This document shows positions 8,337 to 17,666 of a stretch of DNA of 64,000 nucleotides, piece by piece; position 1 is the stretch's first letter, and each line of letters begins with the position of its first letter. Below the pieces are notes generated by a model. It made no database searches. It had not been told where the DNA came from and saw only the letters and a program-made list of their open reading frames with translations. The DNA is taken from NCBI GenBank assembly GCA_030145245.1, contig JAQYWC010000072.1, positions 1 to 64,000 of the forward strand, in the 5' to 3' direction. The translations under genes and the position numbers were made by a program. Origin of the DNA: Desulfobacterium sp. (GTDB lineage Bacteria; Desulfobacterota; Desulfobacteria; Desulfobacterales; Desulfobacteraceae).

Positions 8337-9170
8337 CTAGGCATAGCTGTGGAGCCCCGGCAGGAGATTCACGCCAAAATAGGTGAACAGCACTGCCATG
8401 AAGCCCAGGATCGACACCCAGGCAATCTTCTTTCCATGCCATCCCCGCATCATTCTCAAATGGAGAAGCGTGGCATAAATAAGCCAGGTGATGAGGGACC
8501 AGGTTTCCTTGGGATCCCATGACCAGTAGGTTCCCCAGGCGGAATTGGCCCACACCGCCCCTGTGATGATGCCGATGGTCAGAAAGAGAAAGCCGAACAT
8601 AACCATCTGGTAAGTGAGTTCATCAATGACAGCGGAGGAGGGAAGCCTTGCCATAAGGCCTTTTTCATCCTTGCCTTCGGATCTTACAAGATACATTATG
8701 GAAAATCCGAACGCCACGGCAAACCCGGCATACCCGAGAAAACAGGTGATGACGTGGCCAATCAGCCAGTTACTCTTAAGGGCCGGAATCAGGGGGGATA
8801 TCTTGTCTGCGATATTGGGCGACAGCGACGCATAGGCGATGGCAAGGAATATCAGGGGAGTGGCAAACACCCCGATGATCCGTTCCCGGTACTTGAACTC
8901 CACAAAAATATAGAGGGCGGCCACGGTCCAGGAGAAAAAGACGAGTGATTCGTACATGTTGGAAAAGGGTGCGTGGCCGTATCCCATCTGGTAGGACTCG
9001 ACCCAGCGCAGGCCGATCCCTGCGGTGTTGCAGGCAAATCCACAGATCAGGACCGCCATGCCAAGCTTTGCCAAAAACTCCTTCTTAAAGGTCCACGCCC
9101 CGATGTAGAGCACCGAAACAAAGGCGTATACAAAGGTGGTTATCGACAATAACATGGAGCTGTTCATCAT
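8337..9170 (-). CDS. ccsA: Cytochrome c biogenesis protein CcsA (system II haem handling)
   Basis: A 277-residue polytopic protein with the tryptophan-rich WWD signature (WGTYWSWDPKETWSLITW) flanked by conserved His residues, the hallmark of the haem-handling CcsA/CcsC family. With ResB/Ccs1 it exports haem and ligates it to apocytochromes c, as needed by the pentahaem QrcA next door. The start is set at 9170 (MMNSSMLL) because it overlaps the resB stop as ATGA; the frame is open further upstream but that part lies in resB and does not look like CcsA. Translationally coupled to resB. Confidence 0.93.
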   Translation of the reverse strand: MMNSSMLLSITTFVYAFVSVLYIGAWTFKKEFLAKLGMAVLICGFACNTAGIGLRWVESYQMGYGHAPFSNMYESLVFFSWTVAALYIFVEFKYRERIIGVFATPLIFLAIAYASLSPNIADKISPLIPALKSNWLIGHVITCFLGYAGFAVAFGFSIMYLVRSEGKDEKGLMARLPSSAVIDELTYQMVMFGFLFLTIGIITGAVWANSAWGTYWSWDPKETWSLITWLIYATLLHLRMMRGWHGKKIAWVSILGFMAVLFTYFGVNLLPGLHSYA

Positions 9171-10546
9171 GATTTCAGTTCCTTCATGGTTGTTGCAAGT
9201 TTTTCTGTTTTCAGTTTCAGGCTCTGGGAGTTGCGGTTGGCAACGGCCGATATCTCGACCAGAGCGCCGGCCCCATCCTGATTCCGGATCTCCACACAAT
9301 AGCTCTGGTGGGACATGAAAAAGGTGACCCAACACCCGACGATCATCAGGATGAACCCGGCATAGACATACCACACCCCGGGATCCTTATTCACCTGAAG
9401 CCCTGTGTAATACTGTTTCTCAAAATCCTCCACCGCAAAGACAAACTGCCCGCCCCTCATCTTGTCAAAGGTGGGAAATTTCAGGGGAATAATAACACTG
9501 GTCTCTGTTGCGTCCGGGGCGATCACTTTTCCTACAAAGACTTCTCCAAGGTTGTGTCCCCTGAAGTTGTAGCCCGGAGCAAAGCGCTCCATGACAAAAC
9601 GGCCCCGGTTCTCAGGCAGATCCATGGGTTTATTGAACTCAAGAAGCTTCTGGTAGACCATGCCGCTGTCCCTGCTGGTGACGGACACGGTGACGTTCCT
9701 TGCCGACGCCGTTCCATAGTTGGACTGGTAGAGGCTGATCCCCTTGTACCGGAGGGGGTGATTGACCAGGATGTCGGTGGTCAGCACCTCTTTCCCTTTT
9801 TCAAGCAGGGTGATGTTGGATTTAAACTCATCAGGATGACCCGTGTCGTAAAACTTGACATCAAAGGAGTTGCAACGGACGGAGAAATCAAGGGTCAGGT
9901 GCTCGTGCTCTCCCTGCCTCAGTTCAATGACGTCAGTGGTATCGCCCTCCGGGATTGAGACACGGCCCTTAAACCCCCATATGCTGCCGATAACCGCCCC
10001 GACAAGCAGGAGGATGACACTCAGATGCACAACATAGACGCCGATACGGGTCCAGCGCCCGGTCTCGGCAAACAGGGCTGCGCCGGTCTCAGTGGTCTCA
10101 CGGGTCACCTTGCCGACCCGTTTTTTCAAAAGCCCCTCGTAACGGCCCACAAGATCGTCCAGTGGCCTGTCACAGGTAAAGGTTTCCTTGTCTTTCATCC
10201 GCCGGAAGCGCTCCAGGCGGAATACCACCTTTTTCGGAAAGATGATCTTCCATGTGTATCCGAGCCGCTCAAAGGAACAGACAATGATATTGACGACAAG
10301 AAGCCCCAGCAACAGGAGAAACCACCAGGCATTGTACATATCAACGATATCGAGGGAGGTAAAAACCTGGGACCACCCCTGGCCGTATTTTTTAAGATAA
10401 AAGACTTCCGAGGCGTTCTGGGGAATCAGGGTTCCGATGACGGAGGTAAAAGCAAGGGACAGCAGCACCACGACGGTAAGCCTGACCGAACTGAAAAACA
10501 TCCAGACCCGGTTCAGTGGGCCTTGGTTTGAAGCTTTTTTTTTCAT
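9167..10546 (-). CDS. resB: Cytochrome c biogenesis protein ResB/Ccs1
   Basis: A 459-residue protein with ResB/Ccs1 architecture: three N-terminal transmembrane helices (the first with the pattern LTVVVLLSLAFTSVIGTLIPQ), a large periplasmic region and a last helix near residue 395 (VYAGFILMIVGCWVTFFMSHQ). Partner of CcsA in system II cytochrome c maturation. The start at 10546 (MKKKASNQG) is chosen because GGAAAG precedes it; the in-frame ATG at 10624 would run deep into the upstream acyltransferase gene. It is followed by ccsA with a 4-base overlap. Confidence 0.92.
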   Translation of the reverse strand: MKKKASNQGPLNRVWMFFSSVRLTVVVLLSLAFTSVIGTLIPQNASEVFYLKKYGQGWSQVFTSLDIVDMYNAWWFLLLLGLLVVNIIVCSFERLGYTWKIIFPKKVVFRLERFRRMKDKETFTCDRPLDDLVGRYEGLLKKRVGKVTRETTETGAALFAETGRWTRIGVYVVHLSVILLLVGAVIGSIWGFKGRVSIPEGDTTDVIELRQGEHEHLTLDFSVRCNSFDVKFYDTGHPDEFKSNITLLEKGKEVLTTDILVNHPLRYKGISLYQSNYGTASARNVTVSVTSRDSGMVYQKLLEFNKPMDLPENRGRFVMERFAPGYNFRGHNLGEVFVGKVIAPDATETSVIIPLKFPTFDKMRGGQFVFAVEDFEKQYYTGLQVNKDPGVWYVYAGFILMIVGCWVTFFMSHQSYCVEIRNQDGAGALVEISAVANRNSQSLKLKTEKLATTMKELKS

Positions 10547-10568
10547 TATTCTTTCCAAATAATTAAAA

Positions 10569-11219
10569 TCACATACAAAGATAGGGAGCCATGATCGTTT
10601 CAAGATGTACCCGGGTCTGTTCAAACTCCTCCCGGGTCGTGATGGCGTCCGGGCTCACCATGGATCCGAACCTGATGGTAACCTTTGACAGGGGTTTGGG
10701 GATAAAAAAACGGTCCCATGAGTTGAAGAACCAGGCAGACTCAGGGATCACAAAGCAGGGAACAAGGACTGCACCCGAGCGCTGGGCCATCCTCACGGCA
10801 CCGGGTTTGACTTTGCCGATGGGGCCCCTGGGACCGTCAATGATGTTGGCACCCACACAGTTGTTTTCCAACGCCTCGATCATCTCCTCCATGGCATCCT
10901 TCCCCCCCCTGGAGGAGGAGCCCCGGGCCACATGCCACCCGGTGAGTTTGGCAACGGGAGCTATGATGTCGCCGTCTTTGCTCTGGCTGATCATGATGCA
11001 GGGATTGAATCGCCTGTAGGTCTTGAAGTGGCGGATGAGGGGAAAAAACTGCTGGTGAAAGGTACACAAGAGCACCGAACCGCCCTGCTCCACATGCGCC
11101 TGCCAGGGGGACTCATTCTCGACCCTGATGCGCAAAAGCCGGGTATAAAACCGTATGACGACAAAAAGGAAAATAACAAATCCCCTGGACCTTAAAAGAT
11201 TCTTTATCGATTTTTTCAA
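10569..11219 (-). CDS. DUF374-type lysophospholipid acyltransferase family protein
   Basis: A 216-residue inner-membrane-associated protein with an N-terminal hydrophobic segment and the DUF374 signature blocks: FHQQFFPLI, SQSKDGDIIA, RGSSSRGG and DGPRGP. The family belongs to the lysophospholipid/lauroyl acyltransferase superfamily and is thought to act on lipid A or phospholipid precursors. The start is a TTG at 11219; a nearby upstream ATG runs straight into a stop codon. It precedes resB by 22 bases and is probably the first gene of an operon with resB and ccsA, although a functional link is not obvious. Confidence 0.8.
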   Translation of the reverse strand: MKKSIKNLLRSRGFVIFLFVVIRFYTRLLRIRVENESPWQAHVEQGGSVLLCTFHQQFFPLIRHFKTYRRFNPCIMISQSKDGDIIAPVAKLTGWHVARGSSSRGGKDAMEEMIEALENNCVGANIIDGPRGPIGKVKPGAVRMAQRSGAVLVPCFVIPESAWFFNSWDRFFIPKPLSKVTIRFGSMVSPDAITTREEFEQTRVHLETIMAPYLCM

Positions 11220-11393
11220 CTCTATTTCATCCCCTTTTTAACAGACCCGGCCACATGGAACCATGGACAACCGTCTTTTCCATCGGCCCGATTAAGCCTT
11301 ACGTAAAAAATCCTTCTTGCATATCAAATCCCGGGGCAAACCGCAAAACCTTTTCAGCCACGGTCAATTTATCGTTACCCCCTGGATAAAAGA

Positions 11394-11402
11394 TGCTATA
11401 GT
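11394..11402 (+). promoter_or_regulatory. Possible extended -10 promoter for the 11437-13192 triad
   Basis: TGC followed by TATAGT (11397-11402) is an extended -10 element 35 bases before the start at 11437; no good -35 is present. The rest of 11221-11390 between the divergent transcription units shows no gene. Confidence 0.35.
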
Positions 11403-11436
11403 TTCAGAAAGGCCATACAGAATCAGGAGTTTGCCA

Positions 11437-12024
11437 ATGCCAACCCCCGACATTAAACATAAAAGCCTATATTATTACATTGCTATGTTTTTTATCGCCT
11501 CCCTGATGGGGTGCACCTCAGATGACAGCAGCGCCCGATCCGGGGACACTGAAATCCTTGTCAAAATCAACGACAGCATCATTACCCTTGAAGAATTCAA
11601 CGTGCTAATTAAGTTTGAGGCGGATATTGACCCTGAACTGGACTTAACGGCTGAAAGCAAAAACCGGTTCCTGGAGTACCTGATCAGAAAGGAGCTGATG
11701 ATACAGGAAGCCTCAAGACTCAAGCTGAACCGGAAAAAGGATTTTATCAGGACAATAGAAAGACACTGGGAATGCACACTGGTTCGCAACCTTTTAGCCC
11801 ATAAGACAAAAGAATTTAAAAGGAGGATCCTGATCACGGAGGATGACATCGGGACGTATTATTCAACAAACAAGAGCAGGCTCGATCGTCCCCTTGAGGA
11901 GGCCAGGGACGAGATCCGCAGCATCCTTGAGTCAAAGGAACTTGAAAAAAGGCTTGAGCAATGGACCCGGGACCTGAGGGAATCTGCCAGAATCGAAATA
12001 AAGATCAATATGAATTCACCATAG
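11437..12024 (+). CDS. SurA-N-like lipoprotein without an isomerase domain
   Basis: A 195-residue protein with a lipoprotein signal: hydrophobic stretch and lipobox LMGC, lipidated Cys at residue 26. The mature region resembles the SurA N-terminal chaperone domain (LVKINDSIITLEEFNVLI, then a helical stretch with LIRKELMIQEASRLKL), but there is no parvulin core. It may be a periplasmic chaperone or assembly factor. The start at 11437 is set by AGGAG 7 bases upstream; the frame is open to 11317, but that extension would bury the lipoprotein signal. First of three consecutive, tightly spaced genes with exported or membrane products. Confidence 0.75.
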   Translation: MPTPDIKHKSLYYYIAMFFIASLMGCTSDDSSARSGDTEILVKINDSIITLEEFNVLIKFEADIDPELDLTAESKNRFLEYLIRKELMIQEASRLKLNRKKDFIRTIERHWECTLVRNLLAHKTKEFKRRILITEDDIGTYYSTNKSRLDRPLEEARDEIRSILESKELEKRLEQWTRDLRESARIEIKINMNSP

Positions 12025-12048
12025 ATACAATTAAAGGCCGGAATCCAT

Positions 12049-12594
12049 ATGAAACCCCATTACAAAAGAAAACAGTACTACATAAACAAATCCTTCCAGA
12101 CCCGGTTTATTATCTATTTTCTTTTAATTCTTATTCTCGGCGGGGCCATCTCCATCGGCCTGACCCTGTTTAACACCCAGGAAACCCTCACCTCTTCATT
12201 TGTCGATTCAAAATTGATGATCCAAAGCACATCCCTTGCCATCATGCCCTCTATTATCTACACGACCCTGATCACCACAGCCCTGGTGGGTATCATTTCA
12301 ATCATAGTTATACTTCTGGTCTCCCACAAAATAGCCGGCCCCATGTATCGTTTTGAGAAAGATATTGACCGGGTTTCCAAAGGAGACCTGAAAAGCCGGA
12401 TAACCACCCGGCAGGGAGACCAGTTCCAAGGACTTGCCACCTCCCTGAACACCATGATAGACAGCTTAAATACAAAACTTACCGCCATTAAAGATGACGT
12501 TGAGACCCTTGCCCCCCAAAGGGATCTGCCGGAAGACCTGCACCGGAGAATTGCTCGGTTAAAGGATAAAATTGAATCCGCCTTTACGCTATAG
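12049..12594 (+). CDS. Two-helix membrane protein with HAMP domain
   Basis: A 181-residue protein with two transmembrane helices (about residues 18-40 and 70-94), a short periplasmic loop, and then a HAMP domain (about 95-150; KIAGPMYRFEKDIDRVSKGD) ending in a coiled-coil-like stretch. No kinase, methyl-accepting or cyclase domain follows, so it is a stand-alone HAMP transducer or an adaptor for another protein. It lies 24 bases after the SurA-like lipoprotein and overlaps the next gene by 23 bases, suggesting coupled expression. Output partner unknown. Confidence 0.78.
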   Translation: MKPHYKRKQYYINKSFQTRFIIYFLLILILGGAISIGLTLFNTQETLTSSFVDSKLMIQSTSLAIMPSIIYTTLITTALVGIISIIVILLVSHKIAGPMYRFEKDIDRVSKGDLKSRITTRQGDQFQGLATSLNTMIDSLNTKLTAIKDDVETLAPQRDLPEDLHRRIARLKDKIESAFTL

Positions 12595-13192
12595 ACACAG
12601 GACGAACCGCCTTTTGCGTGACATCTCAATCCCTTTATTTTTTATCGCAAGTCTGTTTTTGCTACCCCAAAACATTACCCATGCAGAACAATGGAAGATT
12701 CTTGACACCAAATATTCAGCGCTTTACTACCTGGAGATTGAGGACCTGAAAGCGTTTGATAAAAAAATCGACTTCAGTAGGGACCCGGGCAGTTTTTCAA
12801 GTTTCATTGACGATTCATCCGGGCCGGTATCCGGATTCAGAAAAAAACTTGCAGCAAAAGTTGACGCAATTTTTGAAAGGGTTCAATTGATCCTGGACAT
12901 GAGAAAACCCCTTAAAACCAGGATCAAGATAAAAGTTTACCCCAATAAGACCGTTTTACATGATGCATATTTCCAGATATATAGAAAAAGAACACAAATT
13001 CGCGCCTGGTACATTTTCAAACACAACACCATCCATGTGAATGCCCGGGACATATTCTCCGGCATGCTTGCCCATGAAATCGCCCATGGGATTATTGACA
13101 ATTTCCTTACCGTAAAACCCCCCAGGGCAACGGCAGAAATCCTCGCCCGGTATGTGGACAAGCATCTGTATGATAAAAAACAGGCCTATTAG
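12572..13192 (+). CDS. Exported HExxH putative zinc metallopeptidase
   Basis: A 206-residue protein with an N-terminal hydrophobic export segment (about residues 17-38) and the gluzincin-type motif H168-E169-I-A-H172 within LAHEIAHGII, the zinc-binding and catalytic site of many metallopeptidases (peptidase-MA-like). Upstream is a region typical of small secreted HExxH proteins (IKIKVYPNKTVLHDAY). AAAGGA precedes the start. It overlaps the HAMP protein gene and ends the three-gene group. The substrate is unknown; it might process an envelope protein handled by the SurA-like lipoprotein. Confidence 0.72.
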   Translation: MNPPLRYRHRTNRLLRDISIPLFFIASLFLLPQNITHAEQWKILDTKYSALYYLEIEDLKAFDKKIDFSRDPGSFSSFIDDSSGPVSGFRKKLAAKVDAIFERVQLILDMRKPLKTRIKIKVYPNKTVLHDAYFQIYRKRTQIRAWYIFKHNTIHVNARDIFSGMLAHEIAHGIIDNFLTVKPPRATAEILARYVDKHLYDKKQAY

Positions 13193-13232
13193 CACCCCCC
13201 TCCCGGAGTGAACAGCAGGCCTTTACCCAGGA

Positions 13233-14804
13233 TCAGTTGGAGACTTCAGGAAAACTGAGGCTTTTGACAAATTGCTCCTGGAACGCCATGTTTGCGGCAA
13301 GATCCACCACAGAAACATGGGCGGCAAGCTCCGTTGCCTTTTGCCTGCTCTTTTCGTCACACAAGGCCATGATGGCACCGGTTCCTGCGGCATTACCGAC
13401 CATCTCAACCCTGGCCGGATCAAGGTCGGGAAGCATGCCCAGGGTCAGCATATCATCCTTGCCCAGATGGGAGCCAAAAGCCCCGGCAATAAGAATCCTT
13501 GTGGGATGATCGATACCGGCCGCCTGACAGAGGAATTGAATACCGGTGATCAGGGCGGCCTTACCCAGCTGAACAGCCCTGATATCCTTCTGGGTGATGG
13601 TGACGTGATGCCTGCCGGAGACGGGATCCCCCGGGGAAAGCACATAGGTTCGGTCCGGGGAATCGGACACCTGATTCAGCCGGCCGTCCGGAGCCATAAG
13701 CGCGGTTCTCAACAGTTCGGCAACCCCACTGATCACCCCGGAACCGCAGATTCCTGTGGCAGGCACCGCTTTGCCGTTGGACTTTTTCAGGACCGACAGG
13801 GTCGGCAAGCCGGTGGAAGGGTCGATCTCAACCCGGTCGATGGCTCCGGGAACGGCCTGCATCCCGCTTGAGAGCGCGGCCCCTTCAAAGGCCGGACCCG
13901 TGGCACAGGAGGTGCCGAAAAGCCCATCCTTTCCCCTGAGCATCAGTTCCCCGTTGGTTCCCATGTCAACCAGCAGGGTCCCCACGGCCTGGTTATCCAT
14001 GTCGCAGGCAAGGGTTGCCGCCAGGATGTCTCCCCCCAGAAAACCCGACACCTGGGGAAGGGTATGAACGGGAATCGCCTTAAAACCAAACCCAAGTTCC
14101 CTGGAAGAGTTCTGCCTGGCCTCGTAAAACGCCGGTTGATAGGGTGAAACCCCGATGGGTGCGGGATCGACACCGCAGAGGATGTGAATCATGGTGGGGT
14201 TGCCCACCACCGCCATCCTCAAAAGGTTATCCGGGTCAAGCCCAAGGGAATCCACAAGGGAGGTCACCCCCCACTCGATGGCCCGGACACTCGCCCCCTG
14301 GAGACGTGAGAGATTTTCAGGGGCGTTGCCCACCCCGCCAATGCGGGTCATCACATCATCACCGTACAGGGCCTGGGGATTCTTCACGGACAGGGACGAG
14401 AGGATCTTGCGTTCCCGTAAGCCTAGGAGATAAACGGCAATGGTGGTGGTTCCGAGATCCACAGCAATGCCCAGGGCGTGGGGGCCGGCAGGCTCCGGTT
14501 CAGAAGCCGTAAAAAAATCAGGAAGCACCACCGGTGCCTTGCTGATGATGTGGGAGGAGAGCATGGAGGTTTCCGGGATTTCGATCTCCATCTCCCGGAT
14601 AACTTTCAGGGTGCAGGCCGGTTTCAACCCCGCCTCCTGTTCCGGGGAGATCACGTTGACAAGGCATTTCCCGCAGACCCCCTTTCCTCCGCAGTCGGAT
14701 CGAAGGAAAATATTGTTGTCGACCAGGGTCTCCATGAGCCTGTGGCCTGTAGCCGACGTAATCTCCCGGCCATGGGGAAAAAGACGAATCTTTTTTTGAG
14801 ACAT
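13233..14804 (-). CDS. ASKHA-domain ferredoxin (RACo/RamA-like corrinoid reductive activator)
   Basis: A 523-residue protein with an N-terminal plant-type [2Fe-2S] domain (ligands C38, C44, C47, C64) joined to an ASKHA ATPase-type domain (VDLGTTTIAVYLLG near residue 115, later GNPTMIHILCG and LVDMGTNGEL). This matches the RACo/RamA/DUF4445 family, which uses ATP-driven conformational change to reduce inactive Co(II) corrinoid proteins back to Co(I). It is 10 bases downstream of a MetH-activation-like gene on the same strand, which supports a role in reactivating a corrinoid methyltransferase, perhaps MetH lacking its own reactivation domain. The target is not in the window. Confidence 0.88.
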   Translation of the reverse strand: MSQKKIRLFPHGREITSATGHRLMETLVDNNIFLRSDCGGKGVCGKCLVNVISPEQEAGLKPACTLKVIREMEIEIPETSMLSSHIISKAPVVLPDFFTASEPEPAGPHALGIAVDLGTTTIAVYLLGLRERKILSSLSVKNPQALYGDDVMTRIGGVGNAPENLSRLQGASVRAIEWGVTSLVDSLGLDPDNLLRMAVVGNPTMIHILCGVDPAPIGVSPYQPAFYEARQNSSRELGFGFKAIPVHTLPQVSGFLGGDILAATLACDMDNQAVGTLLVDMGTNGELMLRGKDGLFGTSCATGPAFEGAALSSGMQAVPGAIDRVEIDPSTGLPTLSVLKKSNGKAVPATGICGSGVISGVAELLRTALMAPDGRLNQVSDSPDRTYVLSPGDPVSGRHHVTITQKDIRAVQLGKAALITGIQFLCQAAGIDHPTRILIAGAFGSHLGKDDMLTLGMLPDLDPARVEMVGNAAGTGAIMALCDEKSRQKATELAAHVSVVDLAANMAFQEQFVKSLSFPEVSN

Positions 14805-14814
14805 GGTGATTTCC

Positions 14815-15531
14815 TCAGTGATTTTTCATTGTGCAGGTGTCGCGTCTGGAGCAGACTTGGCAGGTTGATCCAACGGTGTTGGAGGTGTAGTCCGGCCCCA
14901 CGGCAATCAGGCAGGAGATGGATTTAAACGGGGAAAGAATGGCATCCCCACGGATCTCAACCCCGATGTTTTCCAGGGGAAGGACCGAACAGAGGTCGTT
15001 TTGACCGGTAAGCTCCCAGCCGTGAACAGACCCGGGACTCAGGAAAGGCCCCACACCCCATCCCAGGGTTTCAGCCCGCTCTTCAACCAGATTCCGGACC
15101 TTTTGACCGGCCTTGTCCAGGGCAACCAGCCCGATGATGTCGGTAAGGTAGGCCCCAAGGTAATCCCCCTTGGAGGAGAGGGAAACACCGTACGCTTCAA
15201 GCTCGTCCCCCAGGGTATAAACAGCAACCATTACCTGCCTTGCCCCGGCAAGAAACCGGGCGGAAAAACCGGGTTCAAGGACAAGCGTCCCCCCTTGGGG
15301 AATGGCAAGGCTGATGGTTTCTTCCGTGATATCTGTGACGTCAAGCCAGCGGCAAACCACCCTTGGACACCATATCTCCCGGGCGGCCACAAGGCTTTGT
15401 TCCAGGGCCTCTTCCACGGCCTTTGTTCCCCTGTTCCCGGGAAGGGCTTTCAGTACCTCATCAATATCAACCTCGATCTCAAGCCCTGAAAAGACTGTCA
15501 GAGACCTGTCCGTTTCAATACGTGTTACCAT
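14815..15531 (-). CDS. Methionine-synthase-activation-domain-like protein
   Basis: A 238-residue protein resembling the stand-alone version of the vitamin B12-dependent methionine synthase activation domain (pattern YLTDIIGLVALDKAGQKV, then GVGPFLSPGSVHGW and a late Ser-Cys-Leu-Ile segment). The family binds AdoMet or positions the corrinoid protein during reactivation. The C-terminus adds a cysteine cluster, C-x2-C-x5-C (CQVCSRRDTC), which could bind a metal or Fe-S cluster. GGGAG precedes the ATG at 15531. Its coupling to the ASKHA ferredoxin points to a two-gene corrinoid reactivation unit. Confidence 0.75.
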   Translation of the reverse strand: MVTRIETDRSLTVFSGLEIEVDIDEVLKALPGNRGTKAVEEALEQSLVAAREIWCPRVVCRWLDVTDITEETISLAIPQGGTLVLEPGFSARFLAGARQVMVAVYTLGDELEAYGVSLSSKGDYLGAYLTDIIGLVALDKAGQKVRNLVEERAETLGWGVGPFLSPGSVHGWELTGQNDLCSVLPLENIGVEIRGDAILSPFKSISCLIAVGPDYTSNTVGSTCQVCSRRDTCTMKNH

Positions 15532-15608
15532 AATTCTCCCATCGTCAACGACTCACCCCATACAACTTGTCAGGATCCCACAGGCATAAAACCCGGATCC
15601 AATAAAAT

Positions 15609-17666
15609 TCAATCCCAGCATCCGTCCCGGTTGACGACCCACTTTTGAACGACAGCAAAGATCGCTTCCCGCTTCATGGGTTTGATCAGAAAATCGTCCA
15701 TGCCTGCCTCAATGCATTGTTGTTCAAATACCGGCATCACATTGGCGGTAAAGGCGATGATGGGCACCCTGGTTTTCAAGGACTGTTCAATGGTGCGGAT
15801 TCTCCGGGTGGTCTCAAGTCCGTCCATTCCGGGCATATTGATGTCCATGAGAATAAGGCCAACCCCCCCGGTGGAAGCCTGGTATATCTCCAGAGCCTCC
15901 ATGCCGCTATCGGCAGTGACAACACGATATCCGGCTTTTGATAGCATGATCTGGGCAATTTTCTGATTCACGGGATTATCATCGGCCAGAAGGATGGAAG
16001 CAGAGCGCTTGGCCTCCTCTGCCAGCAGGTGGGTCGTCACCATGCCAAAGGTTTCAGACAGCATATTCCCGTCGGCATTGTTTTCCATGCCGAGGATGCC
16101 GGCGATCATGGAGATGAGTTTGCTTGCCTGCACAGGCTTGGGCAGAAAACCGTCAAACCCGGCCTGCCGGCACTGGTCCCCCCCTCCGGGTTCGGGAGAA
16201 GCACAGACAATCAAGGGAAGTTTAGAGCAGGGCCCTGGAAGACTGCGGATCGTCTTTGCCAGGTTAAAGCCCCGGTTACTGCCCTTGCCTTTAAGATCGA
16301 CAATCGCCACATCGTAGCAACACCCGCGGGCGCCCGGGACCTCCAGGGCCGCAACAGGGTCGGTACCATATTCAACGGCATCCACAATCATGCCCGCACC
16401 TCTCAACACCCTTGCGAGCATCAGCCTTGAAGCCTCGGTTACGGCAACAAGCAGGACCCGCCGGTCCGAAAGATCCACGGGCCGGATGCTTCTGCTCCCT
16501 TCCCTTTCAACAGGTTCCACCAGAACCGTGAATTCGAAGAGACTCCCCTTTCCTTCCTCACTCTCAACCCGGAGTTGTCCTCCCATCTGCTGAACAATTT
16601 TTTTGCAGATGGAGAGACCTAACCCGGTTCCTTCATGGGCTTTTGCCGTATTCCGGACCTGTTGAAAGGGCTCAAAAACAGACTCAATGGCATCCGGGGG
16701 GATTCCAATACCGGTATCCCGGACAGAGGCGCACAGAATAAGGCCGTCCTCCTTATCATCCCCAACATCCAGACAGAGTTCAATCCCCCCTTCCGAGGTA
16801 AACTTTGCCGCATTGCCAAGGAGGTTGAGCAACACCTGGCGAAACCTGTGGGGATCTGCCCGGACACAACCCGGCACGGAATCTTCGATGTGACACACAA
16901 GCTCAACCCTGGCTTCATCCACCTGGGTCCGGATCAGTTCCAGACTCTCAAAGCAGAGCACCTCGGGATCGAATTCCATGGGATCAAGCCGGATCTGACC
17001 CGCCTCCACCCTGGAAAAATCAAGGATATCGTTTACAACACTGAGCAGTACATCACAGCTTGTCTGTGTATTTCTGATATACTCCTGCTGTTCGGCTGAA
17101 AGCCGGGTGCCCAGCAGGATGTCCGTATACCCGACGATCCCGTTCAGGGGGGTGCGGATCTCGTGGCTCATCCTTGCAAGGAATTCGCTCTTGGCCTGGG
17201 ACGCAGCCTCGGCCCGATCCATGGTAAGGGCAAGCTCCTGGTTTGTCTTTCTGAGATTAACCAGGGTGGCTCGCTCACGTTCAATCCGCTTGATCCTTGC
17301 CACCACCGAATCGACCCTGAAGGGTTTCATCATGTAGTCGGAAGCGCCGGCAGCAACGATCTCAAAATAGGAAAACTCTCCGCTGTACCCGGTCATGATG
17401 ATGAAATCGAGCTCAGGCAGGTCAGCCTTGACCGATTTCATGAAATCAATACCGTTAAGGTCCGGCAGGGAGATATCGCACAGCACCAGGTCAACGATGT
17501 TGGTTAAAAGGGCTGTGCCCGCTTCTTCGGCGCATGCGGCCTCCAGGCACACAAACCCTTTGCGTCCAAGGGACCTGACGAGCATCGCCCTGAGCGCCAC
17601 GTCATCGTCGACAACGAGAACCCTCTGAATCAGAGGGTTCACTTGCGTGTGTTCCCCGTTATTCAT
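15609..17666 (-). CDS. Hybrid sensor histidine kinase (REC-HisKA-HATPase-REC-REC)
   Basis: A 685-residue soluble protein. Order: receiver domain (about residues 14-128, phospho-acceptor D64 in LVLCDISLPDLNG, K114), a short coiled coil, HisKA with H168 (MSHEIRTPLNG), HATPase_c with N, G1 and G2 boxes (about 270-395), a second, degenerate receiver (about 405-515), and a C-terminal receiver (about 550-675; LILMDINMPGMDG). No transmembrane or sensor domain is present, so input probably comes by phosphorelay to the N-terminal receiver. It overlaps the efp stop region by 8 bases, an unusual neighbour. Target regulator not identified. Confidence 0.9.
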   Translation of the reverse strand: MNNGEHTQVNPLIQRVLVVDDDVALRAMLVRSLGRKGFVCLEAACAEEAGTALLTNIVDLVLCDISLPDLNGIDFMKSVKADLPELDFIIMTGYSGEFSYFEIVAAGASDYMMKPFRVDSVVARIKRIERERATLVNLRKTNQELALTMDRAEAASQAKSEFLARMSHEIRTPLNGIVGYTDILLGTRLSAEQQEYIRNTQTSCDVLLSVVNDILDFSRVEAGQIRLDPMEFDPEVLCFESLELIRTQVDEARVELVCHIEDSVPGCVRADPHRFRQVLLNLLGNAAKFTSEGGIELCLDVGDDKEDGLILCASVRDTGIGIPPDAIESVFEPFQQVRNTAKAHEGTGLGLSICKKIVQQMGGQLRVESEEGKGSLFEFTVLVEPVEREGSRSIRPVDLSDRRVLLVAVTEASRLMLARVLRGAGMIVDAVEYGTDPVAALEVPGARGCCYDVAIVDLKGKGSNRGFNLAKTIRSLPGPCSKLPLIVCASPEPGGGDQCRQAGFDGFLPKPVQASKLISMIAGILGMENNADGNMLSETFGMVTTHLLAEEAKRSASILLADDNPVNQKIAQIMLSKAGYRVVTADSGMEALEIYQASTGGVGLILMDINMPGMDGLETTRRIRTIEQSLKTRVPIIAFTANVMPVFEQQCIEAGMDDFLIKPMKREAIFAVVQKWVVNRDGCWD

